Positions 35,839 to 48,018 of a stretch of 64,000 nucleotides of DNA are shown here, one piece after another (position 1 is the stretch's first letter; every line of letters starts with the position of its first letter). The notes beneath the pieces are model-generated. The model was not told the origin of the DNA. It was given only the letters and a program-made list of their open reading frames with translations, and ran no database searches. The translations under genes and the position numbers were made by a program. The stretch is from Dipteronia dyeriana (Eukaryota; Streptophyta; Magnoliopsida; Sapindales; Sapindaceae): assembly GCA_032871835.1 (NCBI GenBank), contig CM065303.1, positions 52,056,597 to 52,120,596 of the forward strand, given 5' to 3'.

Positions 35839-36607
35839 TGTTGATGACAATTTCTAGATTAATCTCCTGTCACACAATTAAAGCAAAGTAACAACTGATT
35901 GCAAACAAAAATAACAAGAAAGTAAATGACACGCAGAGTTTTACATGGTAGAACCCTGTAGTGGGGAAACGTCCACGGCTGCCAATGATAGCAACAAGAA
36001 TTCACTATGATGAAAAAGATTACACACTCAATCTCTCATTCGTACTCTCGCCCCTCAAAGCTGTGTTTTCTCTTTTGGGCATTTTTTGGGTCTATTTATA
36101 CATACATAGAACCCTAATTCTTAATGTACACGTAAGGAAAGTCTTTGTTATTTGATGAAATTCTAACTTCATAGTGTCATGCTTTTTCCCTTGCTTGGGG
36201 TTGAGTGATACTTCAATTGTCTTTAGCTCACTTTTCCTAATCTGGATTTTGATATCTATAAGGAAATTTAATTCCTCATTAAAGTGTGTTTCCATAAGCC
36301 TTGATCAAATCATATTCTTCTTCAGTGTATTTGAGTCGTAATTCCATTGAATCTGGGTGCTGCCCACGTGTCACTGACTGTTTTTGTTTACACCGATCAT
36401 CGATTCTACCCGAACCTGGTCCTGACCATCTTGACACCCCGATCGGGTTTTCTAACCCGATCATCTATGTTATCTGAGTCGGGAGGGACTGGTCAGGTTT
36501 TCTCAGTCCTACTCTTGTTGACTTATCTGATCGTCTTCTAGTGACGTGGCGTCCCCGACCTCAGTCTTTTGCTGACATGTCACATCACCTAGGATTTTCC
36601 GATAACA
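35839..36607 (-). repeat. 5' LTR of element G
   Basis: 769 bp, homologous to 1701-2476. Its right edge is followed by ACATG (36608-36612), matching 1696-1700. No PBS is recognisable at its inner edge (next minus-strand bases ACTGGCACTAGAG), which read as gag codons. Confidence 0.92.
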
Positions 36608-36612
36608 ACATG

Positions 36613-37175
36613 TAGGAATAACAATGGTGTGTTTGTGTTCGATTTGCATAATACAACAATGTCCACTATGTTCAATGTGTAGAATAAGAAGAAGACGGTA
36701 AAAAAAAAATTCAATCCAAATTAGAAAAAAAAATTTAAGGGTATTTAAGTAATTTATGGATATACACTGAAATTATTTTTAAAAAGTCGTTATTAACAAT
36801 TTAATTTTTGTTTGTGGTTAAAAACAAATTTGCTATGTTATATATGGTCATTTTTTACAATGTCCACCGAAAACAAACAGAAAGACTCTATCTAAAAATT
36901 TCGTAGACTCAACAAATAATTCAAAAAGTTTCATGATGAACCGGTGATGAGATGCAAGGATGTGTGATAGAGAGAAGTAAACATCTATAAAATGTTCTAA
37001 AACAACTTGAAGGCACTAAAGGGAAACTCACACAATCAGGAATCCCACACCTAAGAGCGCTCTCATATTGGAAACTACTCACTCCCACACCTTGAGCGAA
37101 TTCAATTCAACACAAAACGTCACGTGATGTCACTCTCTTTTTTCCGCTTGGAGTCCTAAGTTCACACTCATGCAA
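36613..37175. other. Non-coding flank between G and A
   Basis: AT-rich, no recognisable gene. It should be the continuation of the MULE-side sequence at 1-1695, split by G. A poly(A)-rich stretch (36690-36740) and a GGGTATTTAAGTAATTT piece (36738-36754) could be part of a MULE terminus, but I found no matching inverted repeat. Confidence 0.4.
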
Positions 37176-37517
37176 GGTATTGTAAAGTCCTCATTTATTG
37201 ATTGACCTATTTCGTGAAAAAACCACATTTTTGGGTTTTTATGTAAGGGTAGCTTAGGCTCTCAAGACCTCAAGAGAAAAAGCACCAAAGGTAAATTCTT
37301 GTGCTTACTTGCTTTGAAGAGATATTTGCACACACTCCCAAATTCATGCATAACTCTTATTCATATATATTGTGTGTTTATACTTGTGTGCATTTTTGTT
37401 TAAATGACTCTTCTTGATTTATTTGCATCCTGTGATTAAAGTACCATGTCATGATAGGCATTAGTATAGGATGCATCTTCATCACTCTAGAACTTGTTGA
37501 AAATGTGTGTTTGAGTA

Positions 37518-37830
37518 TTGAAAAAGTGGGCAGTGCACTACACGACTAGTGCAACCTCACCAGCTCAACATTCCAGTGGATCGTCGCTTGTCATGAGCCA
37601 CTGAGCTGCGCCACTTCACCCGCGTAACATTGAAAAAGTGGGCAGTGCGTTGGTGGTGCACTACTCGACTAGCGCAGCCTCACCAGTGCAATATTCTAGT
37701 GGATCATCGCTTGTTATGTGCCACTGAGCTACGCCACTCCACCAGCGCCTATTGAAAATTTAGGTTATGCGCTAGTGGTGCACTACTCGACTAGCGCACC
37801 TCACCAACGCACATAGTAGGAGCTGGAACA
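37518..37830. repeat. GC-rich foldback repeats in the A 5' LTR
   Basis: Two and a half units with a period of about 111 bp (starts near 37518 and 37629), each with GCAGTGC, CTACTCGACTAGCGC and GTGCCACTGAGCT pieces. They sit just before the TATA run. The 3' LTR counterpart is 46766-47065. Confidence 0.85.
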
Positions 37831-37864
37831 TTTTTTTCAAAACGACCTCACTTTGGTTGAAACT

Positions 37865-37878
37865 TATATATATATATA
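37865..37878 (+). promoter_or_regulatory. TATA box region of the A 5' LTR
   Basis: TATATATATATATA about 35 bp downstream of the GC module. It corresponds to the 43-bp TA tract in the 3' LTR and to TATA runs at the same place in B. Confidence 0.55.
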
Positions 37879-38772
37879 ACTCTTTGTATTCAGGTCGTGT
37901 AAGAGTTCAGAACATCATATCTTTTCCTTAGAACATATTTCAAAAGGAAAATCTTGCAAGAACTCATCCTTAAACACTCAAAGCATTCCCTTGTGCATAA
38001 AAACTTCATCTTGCATCATCCAAGGACATTTAGAGTGCATCAATGGATAGTTTTGCATCATCACATCTTGTTTGGTAAGTTTCTCACTATCTTCTTACAA
38101 GTTAAGTGTTTTTCTTGCTAAGCCATCTCTTTAATTATTTGTATGCTCTTAGAATATATTCTAGATACAAAATAGAGATTGTTGTGATGGCATGATTGAG
38201 TGTTGTATTGTGATAGCTTCATAGGATTGTTTGATCTATGTTTAGCTAAGCTTTTTGAACATGTCATTTAGCTCATGATATATAGGATTGCATTAATTGT
38301 CATCTCATCATTCTAGATAAGCATATAAGGTTTCCTAGCCTTGTTTGCTCTTTGAATATCATCATAAATTCACATAGGTCATTTTATCTCTTCATTGAGA
38401 AGTAAGACTTGTGTTGCTTCCGGGATTAGGTAGCTTAAATTACAAGCAAGATGGACTAGGTTCACTTATACCGGGATTAGGTAGTGGTGGTGGATTATAA
38501 ACCGGGATTAGGTTGTAATTCCTTTGACATTAGTGGATTCGAGGTTCTAGTGTGATGCACTTAACAGCCCGTGGTTTTTTCCATTTGGAGGGTTTCCACG
38601 TATATCTCAAGTGTCTTTACTATTTCCGCACTTATAACACTTTTGATATTATCGTAACTAGTTAGGGATATTTTTGTCAACTTGACCATTAACGAAAATT
38701 GAGTAAACTTGTTTAAAATCTATTCACCCCCATCTAGATTGTTTTTAAACACACCATAATATTTATTTCAAT

Positions 38773-38784
38773 TGGTATCAGAGC
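38773..38784 (+). other. Primer binding site of element A
   Basis: TGGTATCAGAGC, complementary to the 3' end of initiator-Met tRNA, two bases after the 5' LTR. Confidence 0.95.
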
Positions 38785-38896
38785 AGGTTCCTAGACATAC
38801 ATAGGTGATCCTTGCTCATTTTGGTGTGTGTTGCATTTTGTGTGTTTCTGTTGATCATTCATACACTCGCATTCATATCATTCATTCATAAACACA

Positions 38897-40207
38897 ATGA
38901 GTGGAAACGGTGGCAATGAGGGAGCTTATATCACTAGACCTCTACTTCTTACCGGGTTAAATTATGCCTCTTAGAAAGACAAAATGGAGTCGTATATTTG
39001 CCAAATTCATGATAGGATATGGTTGGCGGTTGAAGATGGTTACACTCGACCCATGATGTACTCAAGCCAAAGGCACAGTGGAACGCATAAGAGTTTGAGG
39101 CATCAAAGTTGAATAGGAAGACAATGCATGCCATCATATGTGGAATGGTTGCAGATGAGGGAACCGAAATGGTTAAGGAATCGAAGCTTCAAGTTCTCCA
39201 AACGCAATTTGAATTGCTCAAGATGGATGAGAACGAGTGCTTCAATGAATTTGAAGTGAGGTTGATGGACATTGTGAACCAAAGTCATCAACTTGGTGAT
39301 CCTTATTTGGATAGGAAGATCAAGCAGAAGATTATGAGATCTATACCCGATAGATTTGAGTCCAAAGTAACTGCTTTAGAAGAGAACAGTGCCTACAAGG
39401 ATATAAAGCTGAGTGAAGTGATTGGGAGCCTTCTAGCTTATGAATCTAGGAAATGTCCTAACCCTACACCACCGAAAAAGCAAAAGGATATTGCTTTGAA
39501 AGCCTCCAAAGTTAAGAAGGAGGAAAGTGATGACTCAGATGAGGAAATGGCTTTGCTAATAAGGAAGTTCAAGAAATTCTACAAATCTGAGAGGAAAGGT
39601 TTCAGATCCAAGGGTCAAGAATTGAAGAAAAAGGCTTCCTTTAAAATGGTTGAGCCTAGGCAAGAAAAGACTGAAAAGAAAGTAGTCCAATGCTATGAAT
39701 GTGGTGGGGATAGGTCACTTTGCCCCTGAATGTGCGAATCATAAAGTCAAGAAAAAGGGAAAAGTGATGGTCGCCACATGGAGTGAAAGTGATAACTTAA
39801 ATGAAGGAGATGAGTCTTCGGATAATGAAGAACTCATGACTAACTTCATAGCCTTTACGTCCTCTCATAGGAGCAAAGATGCTAGTGAAGAAGAAAATGA
39901 GAGTCAAGAGGAAAACTACCCAAGTGATGATGGATCTTTATCACAATCCACAAATGGAAATGTGGATAGGATAGATCTCAAGGACTATATGGCTAGGTTT
40001 GAGAGTTCAAAGTTAAAGAACAAGAATGAAATTAGGAGATTAAAAGAAGAAAACCTAGAGCTCTCAACTCAAATGGACCAACTAAATGAAGAGTCGGTGA
40101 GAACCATAAAGAGTGAAGATAAGCTAAGAAAGGAATTAGACTTATCCAAGAAAAGTGAAGAAGGGTTGAAGAAAGAGCTTGAAGATGCTAAAGAGTTGAT
40201 GGCCTAG
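38897..40207 (+). pseudogene. Element A gag
   Basis: The ATG at 38897 opens the same N-terminus as in B. A TGG-to-TAG stop follows at about codon 26. Two deletions relative to B lie near 39050 and 39150 (about 20 and 80 bp). The frame 39109-39729 covers the rest of the capsid region to the zinc knuckle (CYECGG), where a shift moves reading to 39695-40207 (HFAPECANHK, acidic serine-rich run, coiled coil KNKNEIRRLKEENLEL). It encodes the particle shell and nucleic-acid binding, now inactive. Confidence 0.88.
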
Positions 40208-41283
40208 ATGAACTCTAGCACTAAAAAACTTGATCACATGTTAGATGTTAGAAAGAGGCCAAATGACAAGAAAGGGTTTGGGTCTGAAGATGACAAGATG
40301 TCCTCCACTCCAAACAAGACCATTTTTGTAAGAAGAATGAATCTCAATGGGTCCTCTTTTCATCAATCGCCTAGGAAGAAACTTGACCTAGGAGAGTGTT
40401 CTAGTAGTGCTCAACTGAAGGTGGCACCAAGAAGCCTACCTCAAGCTCATCCTATAAGGGCTCTTCAAGTTAATTTCCCTCAACCGAAAGCTCATAAAAA
40501 GAAGAAACCTATCATGCAATCTCAACCAAGGAAGCAATCAAGTCTTGTTCAACAACAAAGAAGGAAAGTTCCTCAACAACAACCAAGACAACCACAAAGA
40601 CATGGGAATGCTCTAATGCATCCTCAAGGTTATGGTATGATTCTTAAATTCATTCCTACATGTCATTTTTATGGTATTGATGGTCATATTAGACCAAATT
40701 GCTTTAGATATATTAGATTGTGTAGAATTGAAAGCATGATAGAGAAGAAAAAGGCTAAAGCCGTGAGCATGTCACTGGATAAAATGGAATATTTTTGCAT
40801 GATCCTAGGACATTTAGAGCCCATATACCATTGACCACTAGAAAGGAAAATTTTTCACCTAGGTGGATTAGAAAAGATGAACACTTTTGCCATGTTGCAC
40901 AAATTGCCTTGAAAACTCATTCTTCTAATTTTTGGTATTTTGATAATGGGTGCTCTAGGCATATGACTGGAGATAAGAGTTTCTTTGAGACCCTTGTGAC
41001 AGAGGATGGAGGAAATGTCACCTTTGGTGATGGATCCAAAAAGAAAGTTAAAGGAAAGGAAACTATTTCCATTCCCGGATTACCCTCCTTGTCCAATGCT
41101 TTGTATGTTGATGGTCTAAAAGCAAATTTGATAAGCATTTCACATCTTAGTGATGAAGGACTTTTCGTCTTGTTTAGGAAAAATGATTGCTCTATCCTAT
41201 TGCCAAATGGACAAACCTTGTCAAAAGTTATGAGATCTAGCGATAATTGATATTGTCTTGAAGCTAGAGTTGTCTCTTGCAAT
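40208..41283 (+). pseudogene. Element A gag C-terminal region and protease
   Basis: Follows a TAG at 40206-40208. It has a basic Q/P-rich stretch and a degenerate second knuckle CHFYGIDGHIRPNC (near 40660-40700). A shift near 40800 leads to the protease motif FDNGCSRHMTG (DNG codons 40942-40950): the serine of DSG is replaced by Asn, a G-to-A change. A TGA at 41248-41250 ends the open frame before integrase. Confidence 0.85.
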
Positions 41284-42423
41284 GTGTCTAAGGATGAACA
41301 AATTGAGTTGTGGCATGAAAGACTTGGTCACATGAACTATCGAGATTTACGAATCTTAGATAAGTTCAATGTTGTGCGAGGTCTTCCCAAGCTTGGGAAA
41401 AAGGTAAATGGTGTTTGTGGACCTTGCCAACAAGGGAAGCAAACCAAAAGCATGCATAAAAAAGGGAAGTATTTATCCACCAAGGAACCTCTAGAGCTTC
41501 TCCACATGGATCGTATGGGTCCCACGCAAACCGAGAGTTTAGGTGGAAAGAGATACATTTTTGTGTATGTAGATGACTTTTCCAGGTACACTTGGACTTA
41601 TTTTCTTAGAGAAAAATCTGAACCCTTTGACAAGTTTAAAATGCTTTGTTCCAAAATTCAAAATGAAATGAACTCTAAGACTAAAAGCATTAAACGGATT
41701 AGGAGTGACCATGGGAATGAGTTTGAGAATGCCCATTTTGAAAACTACTGCAATAGTCTATGCATTTATCATGAGTTTTCGGCTCCTATGACACCTCAAC
41801 AAAATGGAGTTGTTGAGAGGAAAAATAGGGTTCTTGAAGAGATGGCATGTGTGATGTTAGCCATCAATACGGCGTGCTATATAGGAAATAGAGTCTTTCT
41901 AAGGCCCCACACTAGGCAAACCTCATATGAGTTATGGAAAGGTAGAAAGCCAAATGTTAGCTATTTTCATATTTTTGGAAGCAAATGTTACATTTTGAAT
42001 GACCGTGATCAACTAGGAAAATTTGATGCTAAGAGTGATGAGGGTATCTTTATTGGCTATACCTTGAATAGTAGAGCCTATAGAGTTTTCAATTTAAGAA
42101 CTAGAACCGTCATGGAATCATCAAATATTGTCATTGATGATACAAGGCTTAAATCTAATGACCATGAGGAGAAGGTAGCCATAGTTGATGACTCTCCCTT
42201 GGAAAAGGTTGTGGATATTCATAATGTTGAAAAGACTAATCTTTATGATGATATCACACAACCTATTGATAGAATTCCTCTCTTGAACTCAAAAGAACCT
42301 GCTCCATGGGTTAGGAAACTCCATGATAAAGATGACATCATTGGAGAGGTTAATGAGGGTGTTAAGACTATGCGTCAAATGGCTAATCTAATTAGCTACA
42401 CTTGCTACACTTCTCAAATATAA
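41284..42423 (+). pseudogene. Element A integrase
   Basis: One open frame of 379 codons. The zinc-binding region (ELWHERLGHMNYRDL; CGPCQQGKQ) is followed by the DDE core with D in LLHMDRMG, D in RIRSDHGNEF and E in GVVERKNR. The C-terminal part reads SYFHIFGSKCYILNDRDQLG. About 20 codons after the Glu are missing relative to usual copia integrase (MACVMLAINTACYIGN). It is the best-kept domain of A. A TAA at 42421 cuts it from RT. Confidence 0.9.
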
Positions 42424-43931
42424 CCCAAGAAGGTTGATGAAGCCTTAAAGGATGAATTTTATGTTCTTGCCATGCAAGAAGAGCTTAATCAATTTGAAAG
42501 GAATGAGGTTTGGACTCTAGTTCCTATGCCCAAGAAAACCAATGTGATAGGCACCAAGTGGGTCTATAGGAACAAATCTGATGAGGATGGCAACATTGTA
42601 CGAAACAAGGCTAGGCTTGTAGCACAAGGGTACTCTCAAATTGAGGGTATTGACTTTAAGGAAACATTTGCTCCCGTTGCTAGGATGAGTCCATTAGGCT
42701 TCTTTTATCCATCTCTTGTTTGCACAAGTTCAAATTGTATCAAATGGATGTTAAGAGTGCCTTCCTTAATGGTTTCTTGCAAGAGGAAGTGTTTGTTGAG
42801 CAACCTAAAGGGTTTGTGGATCCTCACCACCCAATCATGTCTATAATCTAACGAAGGCTTTATATGGGTTAAAACAAGTACCAAGGGCTTGGTATGAGCG
42901 CCTCACTCAATTTCTTATAGACAATGGCTACCCACAAGACTCTATTCATCAAGAAAGACAAATATAAGCTCTTTATAGCTCAAATATATGTTGATGATAT
43001 AGTTTTTGGCTCCACAAATAACACCAATGTCCAATAATTTGTTGATGTCATGTCTCATGAGTTTGAAATAAGCCTTGTTGGTGAGCTAAGTTACTTTCTA
43101 GGTTTACAAATTAAGCAAATGGATGATGGGATTTTCATATCTCAAGCTAAATATGCCAAAACCCTAGTAAAGAAATTTGGCCTTGAAAATGCCAAACATT
43201 GTGATACACCCTTGAGTACCACTTTGAAGCTAAGCAAGGATGCTAGCGGTAAAAGTGTATACCAAACTTTGTATCACGGCATGATTGGTAGCTTGCTCTA
43301 TTTGACCGCAAGTAGGCCCGATATCTCATTTAGTGTGGGTGTGTGTGCTAGGTACCAATCGGATCCTAATGAGTCCCATCTCTCTTTCGTTAAGAGAATC
43401 ATTCGCTATGTGAATGGGACATCTAACTATGGGATTTGGTACTCTTTTGACACTAATGCTAGTCTTGTAGGCTTTAGTGATGCAGATTTGGCAGGAAATT
43501 GTGATGATAGGAAAAGTACATCGGGCGATTGCTTTTTCCTTGGGAAAAACCTTGTCTCTTGGTTTTGCAAGATGCAAAATTCAATTTCTTTGTCCATGGC
43601 TGAGGCAGAATACATAGCTGCTAGGAGTGGATGCACACGACTCATTTGGATGAAGCAAATGCTAGTCGACTATAGATTCAATCAAGGTACTCTTACTCTT
43701 TTTTGTGATAACATGAGTGCAATTAATATTTCCAAGAATCCGGTTCAACATTCTAGAACTAAGCATATTGAAATCCTTCATCATTTCATTAGATAACTAG
43801 TTAAGAATAAATGCATAGTACTTGAGCATGTAGGTACTAATGATCAACTAGCGGATCTATTTACTAAAACCTTAGATGCTACTCGATTCAAAACTCTTAG
43901 TAGATCTATTGGGATTTGTCTCATGGAGTGA
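42424..43931 (+). pseudogene. Element A reverse transcriptase and RNase H
   Basis: RT starts near [17 protein letters not shown] and reads [19 protein letters not shown] and [11 protein letters not shown], then shifts near 42690. The catalytic YVDD lies at 42987-42998. The frame 43050-43796 covers the thumb and RNase H (SRPDISFSVGVCARY; FSDADLAGNCDDRKST, with Leu for the usual Trp; AEAEYIAARSG; FCDNMSAINIS). A TAA near 43795 precedes the last RNase H block (NDQLADLFTK), which ends at TGA 43929-43931. The fingers and palm deleted in B are present here. Confidence 0.88.
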
Positions 43932-44690
43932 TGAGTTTTGGTCTTTGACTCCATATGCGAACTCAAGCAAATAGAGCTATTGTATACTTGTTGCATGCAA
44001 AAAAATTGGAAATGTTTATGCTCCTTTATTGATTGCTTGAGTAGCTTGGTTGCACTTATACTATATTATATTGTATTTTCTTTAATAAGTGTGAACTTTG
44101 CTTTGATTACAATCCATGTCATATTTATGTTTAAACATGCATTTTTGGACTAGGAGATCTACATAGGAAGTACATATTGAATGACCTATAATTATCTCCA
44201 TGACATGATGATTCTTTAATGACATGCTAATGAAAAATGATAAAGCATGGATTGATGATTGCAATTGTTGAATGCAAAACATTGTGTGAAAATGCTAGTG
44301 AGACTAAAATGTTTAATCAATGTCTCTCTTTCTTTATTAGTTGAACATGGCTACTATCATACGAGTATCTTACCCGGAAAATCAAATAAGGTGCAAAGTC
44401 GCTCATGCCATGTTTCACTTATAAAGTTGGATATAGTACTCTTCAAACTTGATATCTATGGAAACTCTATATCCTTGCCTCTCTCATGACAAATGGTGAA
44501 ATTGGTTTAAATTCTATTGGAAACCTCTGTCATTTGCTTTGCCAAATACCATAGTTTTTGGACTTGAATGCAAAATGTCTTGTATGCAAAGCATTTTTCA
44601 TTCACACATTTTTTTTTAAATAAATCTCCTTTGCATATATCATGACAAAAAGATGGAGTAGCATATATGGTTTTAAGGGGGAGTAGTACA
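43932..44690 (+). other. Non-coding region after pol in A
   Basis: Homologous to the region after RNase H in B. No convincing ORF. It ends with GGGGGAGTAGTACA, a polypurine-like block, where the foreign LTR begins. Confidence 0.6.
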
Positions 44691-45640
44691 TGTTGGGAAG
44701 ATTGTTAGGATTATGCTCGATAGCAAGAGTATAATATTGTATTTGACAATCTTTTCATATTAATAAAGTGATTTCTAGTTTAACAAATCTTATAGCATTT
44801 ATAGTTTAATTATTATAATTGTCAAAAGTAAATAATCATAAGGTCAAAAGACTATGAGAAAATAAGGATTGTTCATACATCTAGATATGTATGAGGTAGT
44901 CTTTAATACGGTTACAAATATACTATTGAGTTGGATTATGAGTCTTGGTGTAGGATAGAATTCTTTTTCGAAAAGGATTCTTAACCACCAAGTAAACCTA
45001 CCTAAGGAAAGAATTCTTAACCACTAAGTAAATCTTTCTTATGAGAAGATTTGGTCTCCTATATATACTAATTGTAAATTTCGACCAAGCCTTAGTTTTT
45101 GGTGTGATAAGTTGTTTTTTATTTGTTTTTTATTGTTATATAAAAAAAAACTTTGTCCAACTCATTGTGAAGAATTCGGCCAAGCATAGAGAACAAAGGG
45201 AACCTTTTTGTTTTCGATAGTACACTAGTATCCTCTGCATCAAAAGGGTTTTGTTTACAACATCGAATCAAGGTTCACGCGAGTTTCAATCAAATTGATT
45301 GATAATTCAAATGTGACCGGATGTTCTTGGTTTTTTCTTGGAGGATTATTATGACTAACAAAGAAGAAGATTTTGTTTGTTTCCATCCTCAGGTATACAA
45401 TTTAAAGAAAGGGAGCCCACACTTCTAGGTGATTCACGTTCGTGATTGGATTGGAAGATCTTACGGATTCAATTTGACGTTAGTTCAATCGTCATGAAAA
45501 AAAAGGTACGATACTTTTTATATACATCAATTAATCTAGGGTTAAGGTTCTTGTTATTAAAAGGGAATTTTTTTATATATACGCAAACCCTAATTTTCTA
45601 ATTTTCTAACGCTTCCGATGCGTTTTGAACCGTTTCTCCA
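44691..45640 (+). mobile_element. Foreign copia LTR inserted in A (solo-like)
   Basis: Absent from B at the same place. It begins TGTTGGGAAG and ends GAACCGTTTCTCCA, with an AACCCTAATTTTCTAA and CGCTTCCGATGCG tail typical of copia LTR ends of the Tork/Angela kind. Edges show no matching duplication (GTACA before, TATAG after), and about 11 bp of A present in B are missing at the site. It has no PBS or coding part. Confidence 0.65.
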
Positions 45641-46250
45641 TATAGAGATTACATTTAGGGGGAGTGACTCTTTGAGGGGGAGCATTGCATGATGTTGTAC
45701 TCATATTATTAAATGCAAATACTTTTGTTTTGTATTCACTTGATCATCTCACATACACTTGGTTCACGCGAGTTTCAATCAAATTGATTGATAATTCAAA
45801 TGTGACCGGATGTTCTTGGTTTTTTCTTGGAGGATTATTATGACTAACAAAGAAGAAGATTTTGTTTGTTTCCATCCTCAGGTATACAATTTAAAGAAAG
45901 GGAGCCCACACTTCTAGGTGATTCACGTTCGTGATTGGATTGGAAGATCTTACGGATTCAATTCGACGTTAGTTCAATTGTCATGAAAAAAAAAGGTACG
46001 ATACTTTTTATATACATCAATTAATCTAGGGTTAAGGTTCTTGTTATTAAAAGGGAATTTTTTTATATATACGTAAACTCTAATTTTCTAATTTTCTAAC
46101 GCTTCCGATGCGTTTTGAACCGTTTCTCCATATAGAGATTACATTTAGAGGGAGTGACTCTTTGAGGGGGAGCATTGCATGATGTTGTACTCATATTATT
46201 AAATGCAAATACTTTTGTTTTGTATTCACTTGATCATCTCACATACACTT
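45272..46250 (+). repeat. 490-bp tandem duplication in A
   Basis: Copies at 45272-45760 and 45761-46250 are about 99 percent alike (about five substitutions and one extra A). Each holds the last 370 bp of the foreign LTR plus 120 bp of A sequence. The join shares GGTT with both outer edges. Confidence 0.95.
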
Positions 46251-46417
46251 GGTTTGGAAAATGTACTTGTTGTTTGTTTTGTGTGTAGGGTTGATAGTTC
46301 TACAAGAGATTGAAAATTTGAAGTTTTTTTATCACTTTGTAATGCAGAATATCTTCCCGGTGTTTTATTTTGTTTTATGAGGATCAATGTGAGTGGTGGT
46401 TTTGTCACTAAATAGCC

Positions 46418-46428
46418 AAAAGGGGAGA
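46418..46428 (+). other. Polypurine tract of element A
   Basis: AAAAGGGGAGA directly before the 3' LTR, the plus-strand primer. Confidence 0.9.
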
Positions 46429-47108
46429 TTGTAAAGTCCTCATTTATTGATTGGCTTATTTCGTGAACAAACCATATTTTTAGGGTTTTATGTAAGGGTA
46501 GCTTAGGCTCTCAATACCTCAAGAGAAGAAGCACTAAAGGTAAAATTCTTGTGCTTACTTGCTTTGAAGAGATAGTTGCACACACTCACAAATTCATGCA
46601 TAACTCTTATTCATATATGTTGTATGTTTATACTTGTGTGCATTTTTGTTTAAACGACTCTTCTTGATTTATTTGCATCCTGTGATTAAAGTACCATGTC
46701 ATGATAGGCATTAGTATAGGATGCATCTTCATCACTCTAGGACTTGTTGAAAATGTGTGTTTGAGTGTTGAAAAAGTGGGCAGTGCGCTGGTGGTGAGCT
46801 ACTCGACTAGCGTATCCTCACCAGCGTAACATTCCAGTAAATCGTCGCTTGTCATGCGCCACTAAGCTGCGTCACTTCACCCGTGCAACATTGAAAAAGT
46901 GGGCAGCTACTCGACTAGCGCAGCCTCACCAATGCAACATTCCAGTGGATCGTCACTTGTTATGCACCATTGAGCTGTGCCACTCCACCAGCGCCTATTG
47001 AAAATTTAGGTTATGCGCTAGTGGTGCGCTACTCGACTAGCGCACCTCACCAGCGCACATAGCGGGAGCTGGAACATTTTTTTCAAAACGACCTCACTTT
47101 GGTTGAAA

Positions 47109-47111
<3 letters not shown>

Positions 47112-47154
<43 letters not shown>
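47112..47154. repeat. (TA)n microsatellite at the LTR TATA box
   Basis: About 43 bp of TA dinucleotides at the place where the 5' LTR has a 14-bp TATA run. Confidence 0.95.
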
Positions 47155-47155
<1 letters not shown>

Positions 47156-47992
47156 CTCTTTGTATTCAGGTCATGTAAGAGTTCTGAACATCATATCTTT
47201 TCCTTATAACATATTTCAAAAGGAAAAATCTTGCAAGAACTCATCTTTAAAAACTCAAAGCATTCCCTTGTGCATAAAAACTTCATCTTGCATCATCTAA
47301 GGTCATTCAGAGTGCATCAATGGATATTTTTGCATCATCACATCTTGTTTGGTAATTTTCTCACTATCTTCTTACAAGTTAAGTGTTTTTCTTGCTAAGC
47401 CATCTCTTTAATCATTTGTATGCTCTTAGAATATATTCTAGATACAAAATAGAGATTGTTGTGATGACATGATTGAGTGTTGTATTGTGATAGCTTCATA
47501 GGATTGTTTGATCTATGTTTAGCTAAGCTTTTTGAACATGTCATTTAGCTCATGATATATAGGATTGCATTAATTGCCATCTCATCATCCTAGATAAGCA
47601 TATAAGGTTTCCTAGCCTTGTTTGTTCTTTGAATATCATCATATATTCACATAGTCCATTTTATCTCTTCATTGAGAAGTAAGACTTGTGTTGCTTCCGG
47701 AATTAGGTAGCTTAAATCACAAGCAAGATGGACTACCGGGATTAGATAGTGGTGGTGGATTATAAATCGGGAGTAGGTTGTAATTCCTTTGCCATTAGTG
47801 GATTAAAGGTTCTAGTGTGGCGCACTTAACAGCCTGTGGTTTTTTCCCATTTGGAGGGTTTCCACGTATATCTCAAGTGTCTTTACTATTTCCGCACGTA
47901 TTACACTTGTGATATTATTGTAACTAGTTAGGTATATTTTCGTCAACTTGACCATTAACGAAAATTGGGTAAACTTGTTTAAAATCTATTCA

Positions 47993-48018
47993 CCCCCCCC
48001 CCCCCCCCCTCCCCCCCC
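47993..48018. repeat. Poly(C) tract near the A 3' LTR end
   Basis: 17 C, one T, then 8 C, within the TATTCACCCC...TCTAG segment. The 5' LTR has 5 C here. Confidence 0.95.

Larger units (their letters stand above)
1701..36607 (-). mobile_element. Element G: Ty3/gypsy Tat-type LTR retrotransposon, host of nested insertions
   Basis: Two similar LTRs (1701-2476 and 35839-36607) are flanked by the same 5 bp, ACATG, at 1696-1700 and 36608-36612. The element is on the minus strand: gag, protease, RT, RNase H, a second (archaeal-type) RNase H and integrase run from right to left. Dual RNase H and extra ORFs between integrase and the 3' LTR are known traits of the Tat lineage. Removing element C leaves about 13 kb, of which a further 1.8 kb is another insertion. 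Every ORF is broken, so it cannot act by itself. An antisense gene lies in its 3' part. Confidence 0.9.
37181..38770 (+). repeat. 5' LTR of element A
   Basis: Starts TGTAAAGTCC, ends TTTATTTCA. GC-rich foldback units at 37518-37830 are followed by a TATA run at 37865-37878. Near the end it has only 5 C where the 3' LTR has a long C tract. Confidence 0.95.
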
